A stretch of DNA of 64,000 nt from Owenia fusiformis (GCA_903813345.2 CAIIXF020000010.1:31526425-31590424), one strand, 5' to 3'. Positions 26,701 through 41,700 are shown, counted from the stretch's first letter. Numbers and translations are program-made. Notes: generated by a model not told the origin, from the letters alone.

Positions 26701-29700
26701 GAGTCAATCATTTAGGTCCTGAGGGTAGGTCAACCTCACTGATAATGTCCCAAGGGTAGTTTCTCTCCCTGAGAGTCAATCATATAGGTCTTAAGGGTAC
26801 GTCAACCTCACTGATAGTTAACCATGAAGGTCCTGAGGGTAGTTCCTTTACTTGAGAGTCAATCATATAGGTCTTTAGGGTAGGTCAACCTCACTGACAA
26901 TAACCATAAAGGTCCCAAGGGTAGTTCCTTCTTCCAAGAGTCAATCATATAGGTCCTGAGGGTAGGTCAACCTCACTGATAGTTAACCATGAAGGTCCTG
27001 ATAGTAGTTTCTCTCCCAAAGAGTCAGTCTTATATATCCCGAGTGTAGGTCAACTTCACTGACAATAACATAAAGGTCCCAAGGGTAGTTCCTCTCACCA
27101 AGAGTCAATCATATAGGTCCTGAGGGTAGGTCAACCTCACTGACAGTAATCATAAAGGGCCTGAGGGTAGTTCCTCTACTTGAGAGTCAATCATATAGGT
27201 CCTGAGGGTAGGTCAACTTCATTAATAGTTAACCATGGATGTCCTGAGGGTAGGTCAACCTCACTTACAATAACCATGAAGATAGAGGGTAGTTCCTCTT
27301 CTTGAGAGTCAATCATATAGGTTCTATGGGTAGGTCAACCTCACTGAAAATAACCATAAAGGTCCCAAGGGTAGTTCCTCTCACCAAGAGTCAATCATAT
27401 AGGTCCTGAGGGTAGGTCAACCTCACTGAAAATAACCATAAAGGTCCCAAGGGTAGTTCCTCTCACCAAGAGTCAATCATATAGGTCTTGAGGGTAGGTC
27501 AACCTCACTGATAATGCCCCAAGGGTAGTTTCTCTCCCTGAGAGTCAATCATATAGGTCTTAAGGGTAGGTCAACCTCACTGATAGTTAACCATGAAGGT
27601 CCTGAGGGTAGTTTCTCTCCCCAAGAGTCAATCATATAGGTCCTGAGGGTAGGTCAACCTCACTGATAATGTCCCAAGGGCAGCTTCTCTCCCTGAGAGT
27701 CAATCATATAGGTCTTAAGGGTAGGTCAACCTCACTGATAGTAAACCATGAAGGTCCTGAGGGTAGGTCAACCTCACTGACAGGATAGTTCCTCTTCTTG
27801 AGAGTCAATCATATAGGTCCTGAGGGTAGGTCAACCTCATTGATAGTTAACCATGAATGTCCTGAGGGTAGGTCAACCTCACTGACAATAACCATGAAGG
27901 TCCTGAGGGTAGTTCCTCTTCTTGAGAGTCAATCATATAGGTCCTGAGGGTAGGTCAACCTCATTGATAGTTAACTATGAATGTCCTGAGGGTAGGTCAA
28001 CCTCACTGACAATAACCATGAAGGTCCTGAGGGTAGTTCCTCTCCTTGAGAGTCAATCATATAGGTCCTGAGGGTAGGTCAACCTCACTGACAATAACCA
28101 TAAAGGTCCCAAAGGTAGTTCCTCTCACCAAGAGTCAATCATATAGGTTCTGGGGGTAGGTCAACCTCACTGACAGTAACCATAAAGGTCCTGAGGGTAG
28201 TTCCTCTCCTTGAGAGTCAATCATATAGGTCCTGAGGGTAGGTCAACCTCACTGATAGTGTCCCAAGGGTAGTTTCTCTCCCTGAGAGTCAATCATATAG
28301 GTCCTGAGGGTAGGTCAACCTCACTGATAGTTAACCATGAAGGTCCTGAGGGTAGTTCCTCTCCTTGAGAGTCAATCATATAGGTCCTGAGGGTAGGTCA
28401 ACCTCACTGATAGTGTCCCAAGGGTAGTTTCTCTCCCTGAGAGTCAATCATATAGGTCCTGATGGTAGGTTAACCTCACAGATAGTTAACCATGAAGGGT
28501 TAGGGGGCACTTACTTTAAAATAACAAATAAAGCATCCGTTTTATATCACAAATTCATAAAAAATATTTCTTACCATCATTGCATATATATTTTGTGTTC
28601 AAGATTTATTAGACAATCTAAGCTAAACATAGATGGACGGAAATACCATTCAAAATGTTTAATAAAGCACAGTGATACAAAAATATGTGACGGGGCACAC
28701 AAAATTAGGGAGCACTTCTGATTAAAAAAAAAGAATGCTCCCAATGTATAGCACAAATGACCCAAATCTCAGGGAATTTCAGACAAATATGATATGACCC
28801 AAATCTCAGGGAATTTCAAACAAATATGATAATGTCATATAGCTCTGCCATTGCACATCGACATTTAAAAAAATCATTATTAAAAAAATCCTTCATTTTG
28901 GAATTTGATGGGGGTATCACTATATTAAATAATAAAAACTATTTCTTACCACTTTGGTGTTTTACAGTAAGATGATCATTTCTACTAAATATTATATATA
29001 TGAACTGAAACCATGCCCAAATTGTTTATTTAATGAACACTGGGAAACAATATCAGTTGAAGTGTGAATTTGGAAATGTCTTCAATAAATTATATTAGGT
29101 TCATGGTTTGGATATATGGAATTCCATTTATGAGGATTTTAGAAATAAACCATTGAATTCACTAATCTCTATTTTAAAAACTAACCTTTTTAGTAGAGAA
29201 TAAGCATAACATATTATTGTATTTCTTTATTGTCTCATATTATTGTATTTTTATTATATTGTATTGTTATATTGCATTATACCATTGTATAGAATATGTA
29301 TGTACCACTTTGAATGCTCACAATTGTTCATTTATATTGTAAAATTAATTATGGGCCATTATACATCCCCTGGGTTGTCAAAAGTCTGTATAATGTTGTA
29401 ATTTTGTTATGAAAAATTAAATAAATTGTTTTCAAATTGAGGTGAAAAAGTTTTTGACAATGAAAAGCTATTTAAAAAAGAGGTTAATTACATATGTGGG
29501 GCTACTTTAAAAAAAGAAATGAAATAGAAGTGACTTCTTCTTGATTCTCCCTTGTCATGATACACTTGAACATGTCTACCGAACATTTATCAACTCAAAT
29601 TCCAACTAAACATTTTGCAAGAAAATGGGCTCAGCTACTAGAGTGTTAAATCTGACTTATCTCATCTGCAAACATTAATATGAAACTTTTTATTTTCAGC

Positions 29701-32700
29701 AAAGTTAATAAGGTACAGAGCCATATTAACAAAAGAATATACAAGTCAGCAAAGAGTTGAACCAGGAAATATGGGACCATATGAACCTACAAATATATGA
29801 ATCAACAGATCTAGCTCAAAGAAAACTAATTATTATATAACTACCTGTAGAACCAGGTGAACAATCAAGCATAGTGCTGATTCATCAAATATACTGTATT
29901 GGATATATGGCCAATAAATCCAGTCTGGTGTAGGGCCAAGTGAAAAAAACATTGTTTTGTATTACATAAGCCAACAGAAATAGAATTCTTGCAAAACAAT
30001 CAAGTATAGCTTCTGCTGAATGATGGATTGGATATATGGCAAATTTAAAACTGAATGGTACAGAAACCTTTAAAATGCAATGAAAAAGAGGCTACACTGC
30101 CTCGCACTAGGAGGCTAATGCTAGTGACAAATGTAATAATTGTAATGATTGTTAAGCAATGGACACATTCTTAAGGAATACTGTAATTTACCAAATATGT
30201 GAAGTTCAAGTAATGAAAATGTCTTAAAATGGATATAAAGTCTTTTAATGAGACTCCTATAATTTGGGGATACCTGTACTATACATTCCAAATACATTCT
30301 AGCTCAGGAATCTTAGCAATTGGAGTGTCATTGATTGACATTCAAATCAATTATTTTAATTTGATCCTTTCAATGTTTGTTTATTGGAATTTCAATAACT
30401 TTATTTTCTGCTGGTGTTCTATGCATCTAACATCATGTTTAATTATTTCTGTACAGCTTTTTTTACTAGCCTGGAGTTTTGGGGCATGTGTCATTGAGGG
30501 CTTTCAATTCAAAGTAAATGAACGGTGCGCAATTTGGGATAGCATCAGGGCTACATGGAGGTCGGAGAGGATGGGGCACTTGGGCCAAGCTCACAAATAC
30601 ATGTACTTTCTCAAGTCTTATTCAAATCCTTTCCTTTAACCTTTGTGTAGTGTTCTGTGAATTAGATTCAGATACAAGTAATGGTTCATTAAGTGTTTTT
30701 AGATATTTGTATTGCCCTGTATGATGGTATACCATGACTGTTATTCACTGCAAAATTTAAAAATACATTTTTATTAATCAATTTTTATTTTATGGACAAA
30801 TCAAATTGCTGGAACTTCACCAGTACACCAATGTTCACTATCAATGGAATGAACCATATCACAATATCTTATGAAAGCAAATCATCTGATTTATTTTTTT
30901 CATGGAACTGTAATTCTGATAAATCTGTTCAGACCTTTCTTGAAAAATCGATTGTTCTCTTATACAGTTTGCACCTTGTTCAATTTAGATATTTTGAGTA
31001 AAGCTTACATATTTTATAGTAAGGAAAATATTTGGTGGATTTCAAAAAATATGCTTTTTAAAAAAGAATATTTCCGAAAGGAGACACCATATTATTTTCA
31101 CCAGAGCTACATGTATGGCAATACAAAATATTCAACACAATTAATGTATTTACTGAGCCTCCTATCCAATCAGAACAATACATGTATAAGACCAGATTAA
31201 AGTGTATTCTAATAATCTCATCACTTTACAGGGTGGGCCAATAAAATTGGACCATTTTTCTATTTACTCAATTTTCTTTAATATTTTCTTTAATATTACA
31301 CAAAAAAATCAGTTAATGGTCATGGAAAGTTTCCAATTTTCTCTGCTTGAGACGTCACTGCTTGAAATACATGTAGTCTCAACACAATGTCCATCAATTA
31401 AACATATGTAGTTATCTTTAGGAGTAGCTAGACATGCCCTCCTTGGGTTATTTAGCTTAATTGACCTCAGTTTTTTCAAAACTGGCACAAAATGTACCAA
31501 AACCTATCATTTAAGCCATGTATGTCAAAAACTGCTCAGGCTGATTGTTCAGGTGGGTGGAGGACATGTTCAGGAAACCCTTGCATTGAATGATTAAATG
31601 TTTTAAGCTTGTATATTCATATTTCCACAAGGTGTTGACAATAAATTGTTTTCAATTTCCTACAAGTACATGTATTGAAGATAATACATGACTAACAATA
31701 AATTTACAATGAATGGAAAAGATGTTCCAATTTTCTTTGGCCCACCCTGTAGATTAGGGATTTAGATTTTCTAATCTTGCCAATATTTGGTTAACATCTC
31801 AGTGAATATCTTTTAGCTATACTGTCTAAAAATACTAAATGTTTTGAAATTGGTACAAATATTGAATTGTTATTTGTAATGAAATGTGAAACTTGAACAA
31901 ATAAAAATATGCATTTTACCCAATCATCTAATTTATTTCAGTTTGTGTTTTTGTGAACTTTAAAAAAATCTTATGGTGTAGTCACTTATAAGTACAGTAG
32001 TACTCCTTTATAGACTATAAGGAGGAATCAATCTACTATTAGTCTAGTAATTAGTCTATCAGTTTATCTCCCTGAGCAGATATCTAGCTTCACTTGTCTC
32101 CCTCTGAAAGGCCATTCCCTGTATACATTTTAAATCTCTAATATTGGCAACTCTTCCCCCTAATGCCTTCAAGTTGTGATTTGATGTGCAAATGTGACCA
32201 AGGAAGTATCTAGCCATACTGTGTTTATTGAGAGAAACCTTTCTGGTACGAGGTTTTAATACTGTATGTACCCTTCAGGGTAAACATTTCTAGTTACTAC
32301 CCCTGGAGATATGATTTCTAAAGCTAGTAAATATTTGTAACCTACGAACACTTTAGTATCTTTTTATTTGCCCTTAGTAAAACATCACCTTATGTAAGTG
32401 TATGTCTTGTATGATTTTATCTCTTAAACGAAAAACATTTCTAATTTTGTCTCCTCAAGGAAGCTTTATAGTTACTGTTAGTATTAATTTGTTCCCCTAG
32501 GAGAAGTCTTTTTGCATCACAGCTTATCTTAAAGGATTTTATGTTGGGGGAGGGGTGCTTGATAATGGCTATGAGTGAAGTGAACCGCGTCGAGTTAGCC
32601 AGCGAACGAGCGCAAAATAGTGGGGTCTCTTGGGAATTTTCGAAAATCAAACATCATTTGATGCATTCTGAGCAATTTCAGAGCATATACTAGTGTTTTG

Positions 32701-35700
32701 CATTTTTTAGTTCACTGAAATATTTTATTTCTCAGATTAAGTTGAACAGAATTAGAACAGAATCGTCTTTTAACACGACGTTAATGTATTTTAGTAATAA
32801 TTGTGACGCCGTAATAATGAACCTAATGAATGCTTTTAGTTGTTGGAGCAAGTTAGACTTACATGTATCTCTTATTTTAGATTCAACAAAATAATAATTA
32901 TCTTTAAATTCGATTGTCTGGCAAAAGTACACCACCTCCTGCTAATGTCGATCTGCAGTCTCCTATTAGGTATCATTGAAAATAAGATAGCTTTCGAAAT
33001 ATCTACATTATTAAACGATAAAAGACCTTTAAAAGTTGAGAATTGCATGATATAATAAAACTAGCGCTATTTTTCGTAAAAATACGTTAAATTCGTTAAT
33101 TTTCTAACTTAATTGCCTAATGGAACGAATACGCGGTAAAATCCGAAAATGAGCCGTCCGTCCTCTGTTACCCCTCACGAGATCCAAATACCCCATTCTG
33201 AAAAATGGACGGACAAAAAGTACAAAATACCCCATCCACGCGCCAGATACCCCATGTCCACGCGCCTAATACCCCATTATGGGGTAAAAGGCGCGTGGCA
33301 CGCGCCAGATACCCCATGTTATTTCCTTCCGTCCGTCCGTCCGTCCGTACGTACGTCCGTCCGTACATACGTCCGTCCGACTGTCCGTCCGTCCGGGCAA
33401 TAACTCAAATACCGTTGGCCCGATTTTGTTCATATTTTGTACACATATACCCTATGGCGGTAGAAGTTCTGCTCGAGAGCCGATTTTCAAAATGGCCGCT
33501 CATTTCAAAATGGCGGCCATTTTAGTGACGATTTTACAGTAATTTAGGTGCAATATGTAAAACTGTAATAGCAATATGTTTTAAATGTAAAAAAATTATA
33601 AAGGACATTAATAATGCTACAAATGTAGATATTAAAGAAGCACATGGCAGCCATCTTGAAAAATGGCGGCCTTTACTCATCATTTTACGATTTTTGCTGT
33701 AACTCAAAAAGTAGTGGAGCGATTTTGTTCATATTTGGTATGTGAATACTATAAGCATTGCACACTGTCTAAAGACACTTTTGGTAGAAGGTGGCCATTT
33801 TGAAAAATGGCCGCCATTTTAACGTATTTTACTATAACTCGAAAAGTAGTGGAGCGATTTTGTTCATATTTGGTATGTGAATACTATAAGCATGGCACAC
33901 TGTCTTATGACACTTTTGGTAGAAGGCAGCCATTTTGAAAACAATTTTGAAAAATGGCCGCCATTTTAACGTATTTTACTATAACTCGAAAAGTAGTAGA
34001 GCGATTTTGTTCATATTTGATATGTGAATACTTTAAGCATGGCACATTGTCTAATAAAACTTTAGGGAGTAGTCGGCCATTTTGAAAAATGGCCACCATT
34101 TTTATGTGTGTTGTTTTACAAGTACGTGTGCGATTTTTCAAAAATTTTAGAGGTGGCTACTTAAAAGCATATTATTTCTTCTGATGACAACTTGGCTTGT
34201 GAGCAACCATTTTGAAAATGATGGCCTTTCTGGTGTGTTGTTTTATGATATTTGCGCTTCGTTTGTAAAAATGCAAGCCATTTCTGTTTGATGGGATTCG
34301 CTACGCTTTGGCTTTGCCGTTGTTCTGGTTATGTATATTATTATTAAAATGTTTAAAAATGATTGAACTTTACTTTAAGGAACCAGGGCCAGTGCCTTGC
34401 ATTTCCGGAAGGTTTAGCAAGGTGGAATGAGCACAGGGTCCATGCAGCAACCTCATCAAGCCATCCTTCCACTAAGACACTCTGCTGCAAAGTGCAGTTG
34501 GCTAGTTTAGGCTTAATGTGTTTGATGTAGAAATAGCTCCAGAAATAGTTCACCCCACTCAGGAAGGACACAGGTATGTAAACAAGGTTGAAATTACTGT
34601 TGACCTCCCACCACCTGCCATAGCTTGAAATACAGTGTGGGTCATATCTACTCAACAGTAGTTTAAAATTTAGAACCTGATATACTCTGTTCAAGATGGC
34701 CACTAATTATCAAAATGTGTTTTGTTCGGTGGGATTTGCTACTCCGTGGAGTTGCTGTTTTTCTTGTCGAATTATGCTCCCCTGAAAATGGAAGAGACTG
34801 CTCCTGAGCTGTTAGGAGGTAAAACCCGATAGCCTGATCTGTTGCATCTGTAATTTTGAGGATCATATAGGTCCTCTAGAATTCATTCTATCAATGCCTA
34901 AATCTTGCTGAAATACTGACGCAAGTTGGCAACCTTGATGTATAGCACATTTTTATGAATCAATGCTTAACAATCATTTTCTCAGAAATGAGGCAGAGTA
35001 CCATCTCCTATGTTTTACCATGGCACATATTGAACAACATTCTAAATTAATTTCATGCAAATCATTCTAGTGCCTTTGGTATAAAATGGGTCTCAAACAT
35101 GATGAAAATGGCACTTTCTGCAATTTTCAGACAATATTATTAACATGGTAGTAAATGAGTGTTACAATATGCGGTAGGGGGAGGTCTAAACCCCAATGGA
35201 TTTGACTGAATTTTTTGTGCTTGTTTTCCTTTATCAAGAGACCAACTGGGCAAAACTCAATCTTGATTTGAAAAAATAGTTGAAACTGGTGAAACACCCT
35301 AAGATAGGATACCCCTGTCAAGTGCAAGTGCTTCATCAGCAGAACCCCTCCCGAAGGACAAGAAGGTGACAGCACTGCCCTCAGCCAGCGTGGATGATCC
35401 CCGCATGTTCGATCTACCCAAGAACACAGCTGGTGAAGGAGTGTCACGAGTGAAGAGGAGGATTCTTCCTGAAATTCTAACCATTCACCTCCAGATCCCG
35501 CTCCAAGGTACGTTATGATTGCTCCTACTAGGGACTAGCTGTTTCCTGGTTAATCTGGCCTTTGTTCCTGAAGTCGCATACCCAGGCGTATTTGTCACGC
35601 ATTTGCTGAAGAATTTGAAGTCACGCCAGTTATTTTTGCGTGACAGAAAATGTCACGCAAATACGCATTTTACCTGGTAATTGTCAAGCAAAAATATTTC

Positions 35701-38700
35701 TGTAGAAACATTTCTAAAAAAGATCGTGTACACAGCAAAAATACGAACGCCGGAAAAAAAACGTACGCATTTCGTTCGGACTTTTCACGCGAACTACGTA
35801 TATGTCACACGTTCCGTTCGAAACTTTTCGTACCTACCCCCCCCCCCCCCCCCAAGGTGTTCAGATTTGGACCAAGGTGTCAACATTTTGAGGGGAGGTG
35901 TTCAACATTTCCAAGTCACTCATGTTAGGTGTTCCCAAGTTGACAGGCCTGCATACCCAGGAGTACAAAATCCACCGCTAAGCGATCGAGTGTCCAAGTT
36001 TAGTGAACAGTGAAGACCAACAAACTTGTAATGCTACCTAGCCTACTAGAAGGTCCCAAGTCCTTGTAAAAGCAGAGGGCAAGTTTTGTCAAAAATGAAC
36101 ATAAATGTGTTTATACAATATTGTTCAAAGTTGTGTGGGCTTCACCAAGGAAGTAATATTCTTTGGTTTGGGTTCAACTCCCAAATGACTTGATATTGTA
36201 TTTACTTGTTAATGTTCTCTTCATCTCTTCAATTCATTCCCATTAACATGATTAAACATGATTCAATTTTAAATGTACAACTCCTCATTTGCATTACTAG
36301 ACCCAATAAAAAGATCTCTTGAAGGGATTTGATCATGATATGACATGACATGATATAGTAATTTTAGATAGAGATTGATTGTGACAATTGTGCTTGATTG
36401 TGTCAACAGATATACTTGATTGTGCTAGAATTAATCCATTTCACAAACCCGTCAATGTATTTACTAATTGCTCTCAAAGAACACTAGGACCTGACCCCCT
36501 TTGGTGGGCCCAGAATTTTTTTCTTATTGGAAATCTTTTTGGAAGGCCTTAAAAATGTTTTTTTGGGCATAATTTGGCATTTTTTGGCCAATTTATCAAA
36601 AATGGGCCTTAACTTTTTTTTCAAAATTGGACCAAATTTTGGGTTTTAAGGGCGCAAGCTAAGAAATTTTTTTACATATTCAAAATTTGCCCCCCCCCCT
36701 TGTTAATTTCTGGATCGGCCACTGCAGGGGTGGGGGTGCAACTTCCAAGGCTGACAAAACAGTTCAGGTAAAAAAGGTCCAGTAATGCCCAAAAAGGCCC
36801 AATAATTTGGGCACAGGCAATGGAACATAGAAATAATCCCCCCCCACTCTCTGTATATAAGTAAATAAATATTTATTTACTTATATATAGAGAGTGGGGT
36901 GGGATTATTTCTATGTTCCATTGCCTGTGAATTTGGGGCTTTTTGGAAGGGGGGCTGTCCCCCCAGATCCGCCAGTGAGCTTGTTCATCATACTGGGCAC
37001 TTTACAGTGGCGGATCCAGGAACCAACAAGGGGGGGCCCAAATTTGAGGTCAGAGAAAGAGCATCCGCGCTTGCACGGAAGAAAATTTTGGGCCCCTAAA
37101 ACTGAAAAGTGGGCCCAAATTTTGAAAATTTGAGGCCCATTTTCTTCAAAATTTGGCCTAAAATTAAAAAAATAAGGCCTTAGAAGGCCCAATAATGGCC
37201 TGAATTTTTTTTGGGCCCAACTTTTTTTTCTGGGCCAACCTTAGGGGGGGGGGGGGCCGGGTCCCAAGGGCCCCCCCCCGGATCCGCCATAGCTTTATAA
37301 CCCTATGCGCAAAACATCTCGTTAAAAGTCCGTTGCAGTTAGTCAACATATCCATAGTTAAGAGTTAATTACTAGGAACCCTTCTAATAAAAGCAATGAA
37401 AATTCTGATTTTAAAATCATCGAAAATAACACGAACGAGTCAAATAATGTACCGTTCGTTTTATTGCAAAGGCGGGTTTGGATGACGGCAAACCCGGGTT
37501 TTGAGGGCGCAACTTATGGCAACGAGTGCTTCTGCCATATGCGGCGTAGACGGCAGCCAAGTAATCCATGGTTTTAACTGGATCACATGTATAATGATGG
37601 GTTGCTACGTAATCAACGCGACAATTGGAGCAAATTGCGAAAAATTCGTCAAACCATTCAAATGCAGATTGCGTGATACATTTAGCGGAACCGCCTCCAC
37701 AATAGGTCGCTGATGGACTTACAAGTCCGTCTACATTCGCTGATGTGGCAGCAGCCTCAATTTGTGGCCAATAGTTGGCGGCCTCCTGGGGTGTCATGTT
37801 TGCCTGAAAAATTATCATGAAGCCAGTTTTATGCTTCTTGTTGTGTCATGTTTCTCGGGAAAAACTATTACGAATGTAGTCTAACAACATTAGACCTAGC
37901 CTGGGCCTCGTTTCTTATCTGACATGTCTTATGGCCCCGACTAACCTCCATGATCATTTTGCCTTTGATGCGTTAATTTAATCGTGCCGCAGGTTTCGAC
38001 AAGTGGGACTAATTAAACCCTTCAAACATGGTAATATTACATAAAGAATATGATGCCACATTTGTTAGAAGCACTTTCATCTTTTTATTTCTAGAATCAA
38101 AGTGGCTGCTCAACATAATTTCCCCAAATATCAGAACAATTTCTTTGAATAATCTTTATTTTTGTCGAATGAAGTTAGTTTAGCAGTTAATGAATATCTA
38201 ATTTGACACGGTCATGTAACACCCCAGTCACATTTGTCGCACGTCGGCCGCAAGTCGACCGCAGATCAATTAAATCGGTGAATTTCTGCGGCGAGCGTAG
38301 AAAAACTACGCTCGCCTTGCGGCCTCCGTACGGCGTATGCAGATTTTTACAGGCCGCAGGGAAGGCGTAGAAATTATAACTCGGAGTTATAATTTTTGTT
38401 CATTTCTGAGGTCGCCCTAGAAATCAACTGTCTCAACAAGATTGAATCATTATTTGTCACATTTCCTACGGCGACCTTGCGGTCTATCATTTCTGCGGCC
38501 AGTAACATTTCTACTCGCCGTGGAATTTCTGCGCTCTCATACTTTTGCAGTCCCACGACAGCCGCACGGTGAATTTTAAATTTCTGTTGATAAATAATAC
38601 TTTTTTCATTTTATTTACATCGGGACAATTTATAAATGTTATTCATAGTGCTAGGATGTAATATCAAATGAAAAGTGATCGTGAAACATTGAAAAATAAT

Positions 38701-41700
38701 GATTCAATCTTGTTGAGCCAGTTGATTTCTACGGGGACCTCCGAGTTATAATTTCTACGGCGACCCTGCGGCCTGTAAAAAACTGGATACGCCGTACGGA
38801 GGCCGCAAGGCGAGCGTAGTTTTCCTACGCTCGCCGCAGAAATACACTGATTTAATTGATCTGCGGTCGACGCACGGCCTCCGTACGACAAATGTGACTG
38901 GGGTGTAAGCAAGAAGGTGTACCTGATCTATAACGTTCGGTTCATTGAAGCCCAATAGATATTTTGTACCATTGGGAATATTGAGATTCGGCCACGCCAT
39001 CGCCTTCTTCATGGCGACCCTCTCCTGTATTGGTACGTTTGTGCAATCACCACGTTTCTTATAAGCAGGCTTTAAAGACCAGTCATACCTATTTAGTATA
39101 TAGAAATTACATTAAAATTGCGATTACAATTGCGAAATCTCTCTAATAATCTTCGAGCATCGATAAGTCTGAAAACTCAATCTCTCAGTCCTATTTATGC
39201 CTTGGTCACATTTGCTCCGATTTTCACCAAAAAATTGAATACAATATTGAACAAAACACTCAATCGGCCGGGCGCCGGCCGATGGATCGGAGCATATGTG
39301 ACCCAAACATTAGTCTTGCCTCACTTTCAATAGGCTAGTCACAGTTCAGTGAAGGTGTTATGAGGGTAAGGGATACATAGGTCAAATTGTGGATCGATCT
39401 GTAGATGATAACACGTCCGGATCCGAGGTATATCCAGAATTATGGCAATGTCTATACTTTCTATACATTGTCTATACTTTCTATACTTTCGATCTCCTTT
39501 TTCATACTATCTGCCTTCGACGTTTCTATACTTTCTATACTTTAGAACTGCTTTTTCATACCAACTGCCTTTGACAAATCAGATGTCTATAGTTTCTATA
39601 CTTTCGAAATGCCCTTTCATACTAACCGCCTTTGACAAAGCAGATGTCTATAGTTTCTATACTTTCTATACTTTCGATCTGCTTTTCCCCATAACTGTCT
39701 TCTACAAATCAGATGTCTATAGTTTCTATACTTTCTATACTTTCGATCTGTTTTTTCCTATAACCGTCTTCTACAAATCAGATGTCTATAGTTTCTATAC
39801 TTTCTATACTTTCTATCTGCTATTTCCCAGAACTGTCTTCGACATATCAAATGTCTATACTTTCTATACTTTCGATCTGCTTTTCCCCATAACTGTCTTC
39901 GACAAATCAGATGTCTATAGTTTCTATACTTTCTATCTTCTTTTCCCCATAACTGTCTTCGACAAATCAGATGTCTATAGTTTCTATACTTTCTATACTT
40001 TCGATCTGCTTTTCCCCATAACTGTCTTGCGGATTAGACAGGTTCCAATTCAAATAATTCAAGTTTTTGAGGCATTTTTTAGAAAAAGCAACAGACCTAT
40101 TTTTACTAGATCAGTTTTTCATGCTGATAAAGATATTAAAAGATGACAGCTCAACGGGGTGGTCACGACACTAAATTTGGGCATTTTTACCCCCCTAGGA
40201 AAATATTCTAGGGGGTACTATGAAACTAGTTCATAACTCAAAGGATATGTGAGCTATTGTTCTGAGTTGTACACCATACATTGCTAGTACAAATATGAAT
40301 ACTATCTTAAAGTTATGGGTTGATACCCTTATTGGTCTCAGAAAAATATAAAAAACAGGAAAAAGATACGCAATTTTTGTCTTGCCAATTTTATATTTGT
40401 AGCTTCAAGCACAATATGAGAGCTTTAACAGCTCAAAGTAGTATTTTAAAAACATTTCCAAGCTATGTGTGGTATTGTAATACATTTATTTTAGTTATGA
40501 AGTACTATTTTGTAATTTTAATATGACTTTATAGTGCCCTACCCCTGGAAAATTGAAGAAAGTGAATGTGGTGAATTTTATCATTTTGCAGCATTAAGTT
40601 AGAAACATGTATTGATAGACACCAAATCAATAAATTCATACCATCATCAAATGTTAGGTGACATTCTAATTCATTTATTAATAGAATATAGGACTTAAGA
40701 TATTTTATATGTAAGTTTTCAATTAAGTACATGTATCATAATGAAATCTAGTGTAATCACATACTAGAGAGGTTGGCATACAGTCTGGACATTGACATAA
40801 AGTCTAAACATTATAATCATCAATTGATCTCATTTGAGCAACTAGACTATGGTGGTCATCATGCACAAGTAATGTACAGTAGAACCTGCTAAGTGGAACA
40901 CCTCTGTAAGTGGAACACCTCCCAAGTGGAACGCCTTTTCAAAGTCCCGTTTTAAAAACCCATTGACTTAATGTTAATTGAACCTCTGTAAGTGGAACAC
41001 CTCCAAACTTGAACAGTGAACACCCCATATTGAAAAATTAACCTGCTAAGTGGAACAGTCAATTTCCATAGATTTCAATATTGATATATGTAAACAGAAT
41101 TAATCTCCCTCAATGATATCTGGGTATGAAAACAGGTAATACTGTGATAATTGGCAAATTAGGATTTTAATGGATTAACCTCCTGTAGAGGTCAACATGT
41201 GATGCAACCAACAATTAATTTGATAATCAGCAAATTAGGATTTCATAAGATTTTCATTCAGAAAATTGGATTAACCTCCTGTAGAACTGGACACGTGATG
41301 CTACCACTAATTAATATCCCTTGCTGTTTGTTTCAAACTTAATAAGTAAGATTAAAAATGTCATTTAAAAACAATTGAATTATTAGCAGTAGGAACAAGT
41401 CTTTAAAACTTAATTGCCTAATCCTTGTACCTGAGACTGGCACAATTAGGAGGATTAAGAATGTCAGAAAACACTTTTGGCAGAATGAGGAGGATTAAGA
41501 ATGTCAGATACCTTTTTGAGTAAAATAAATGGATTATTAATGGTATATACCTGCCCTGTAATGAAGGGAGAATCATATTTCCAATGATACATATAAATCC
41601 TATATTTGATCTTGTATGTTCCCTGCGAACCCAAAACCTCCGTAAGTGGAACACCTTCTAAGTGGAACGCTTTGTGGCAGAATGGAGTGTTCCACTTACA

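Noticed and set aside
33149-33403. Pro/Arg-rich frames over the TCCG tract
   Set aside because: Open only because of the tetranucleotide repeat.
35650-36013. Two overlapping plus frames with poly-Pro
   Set aside because: Created by the poly-C run; no coding pattern outside it.
39442-40146. 234-codon plus frame rich in YTFYTF
   Set aside because: Translation of a 60 bp minisatellite whose unit is a multiple of three; no start context, splice sites or homology.
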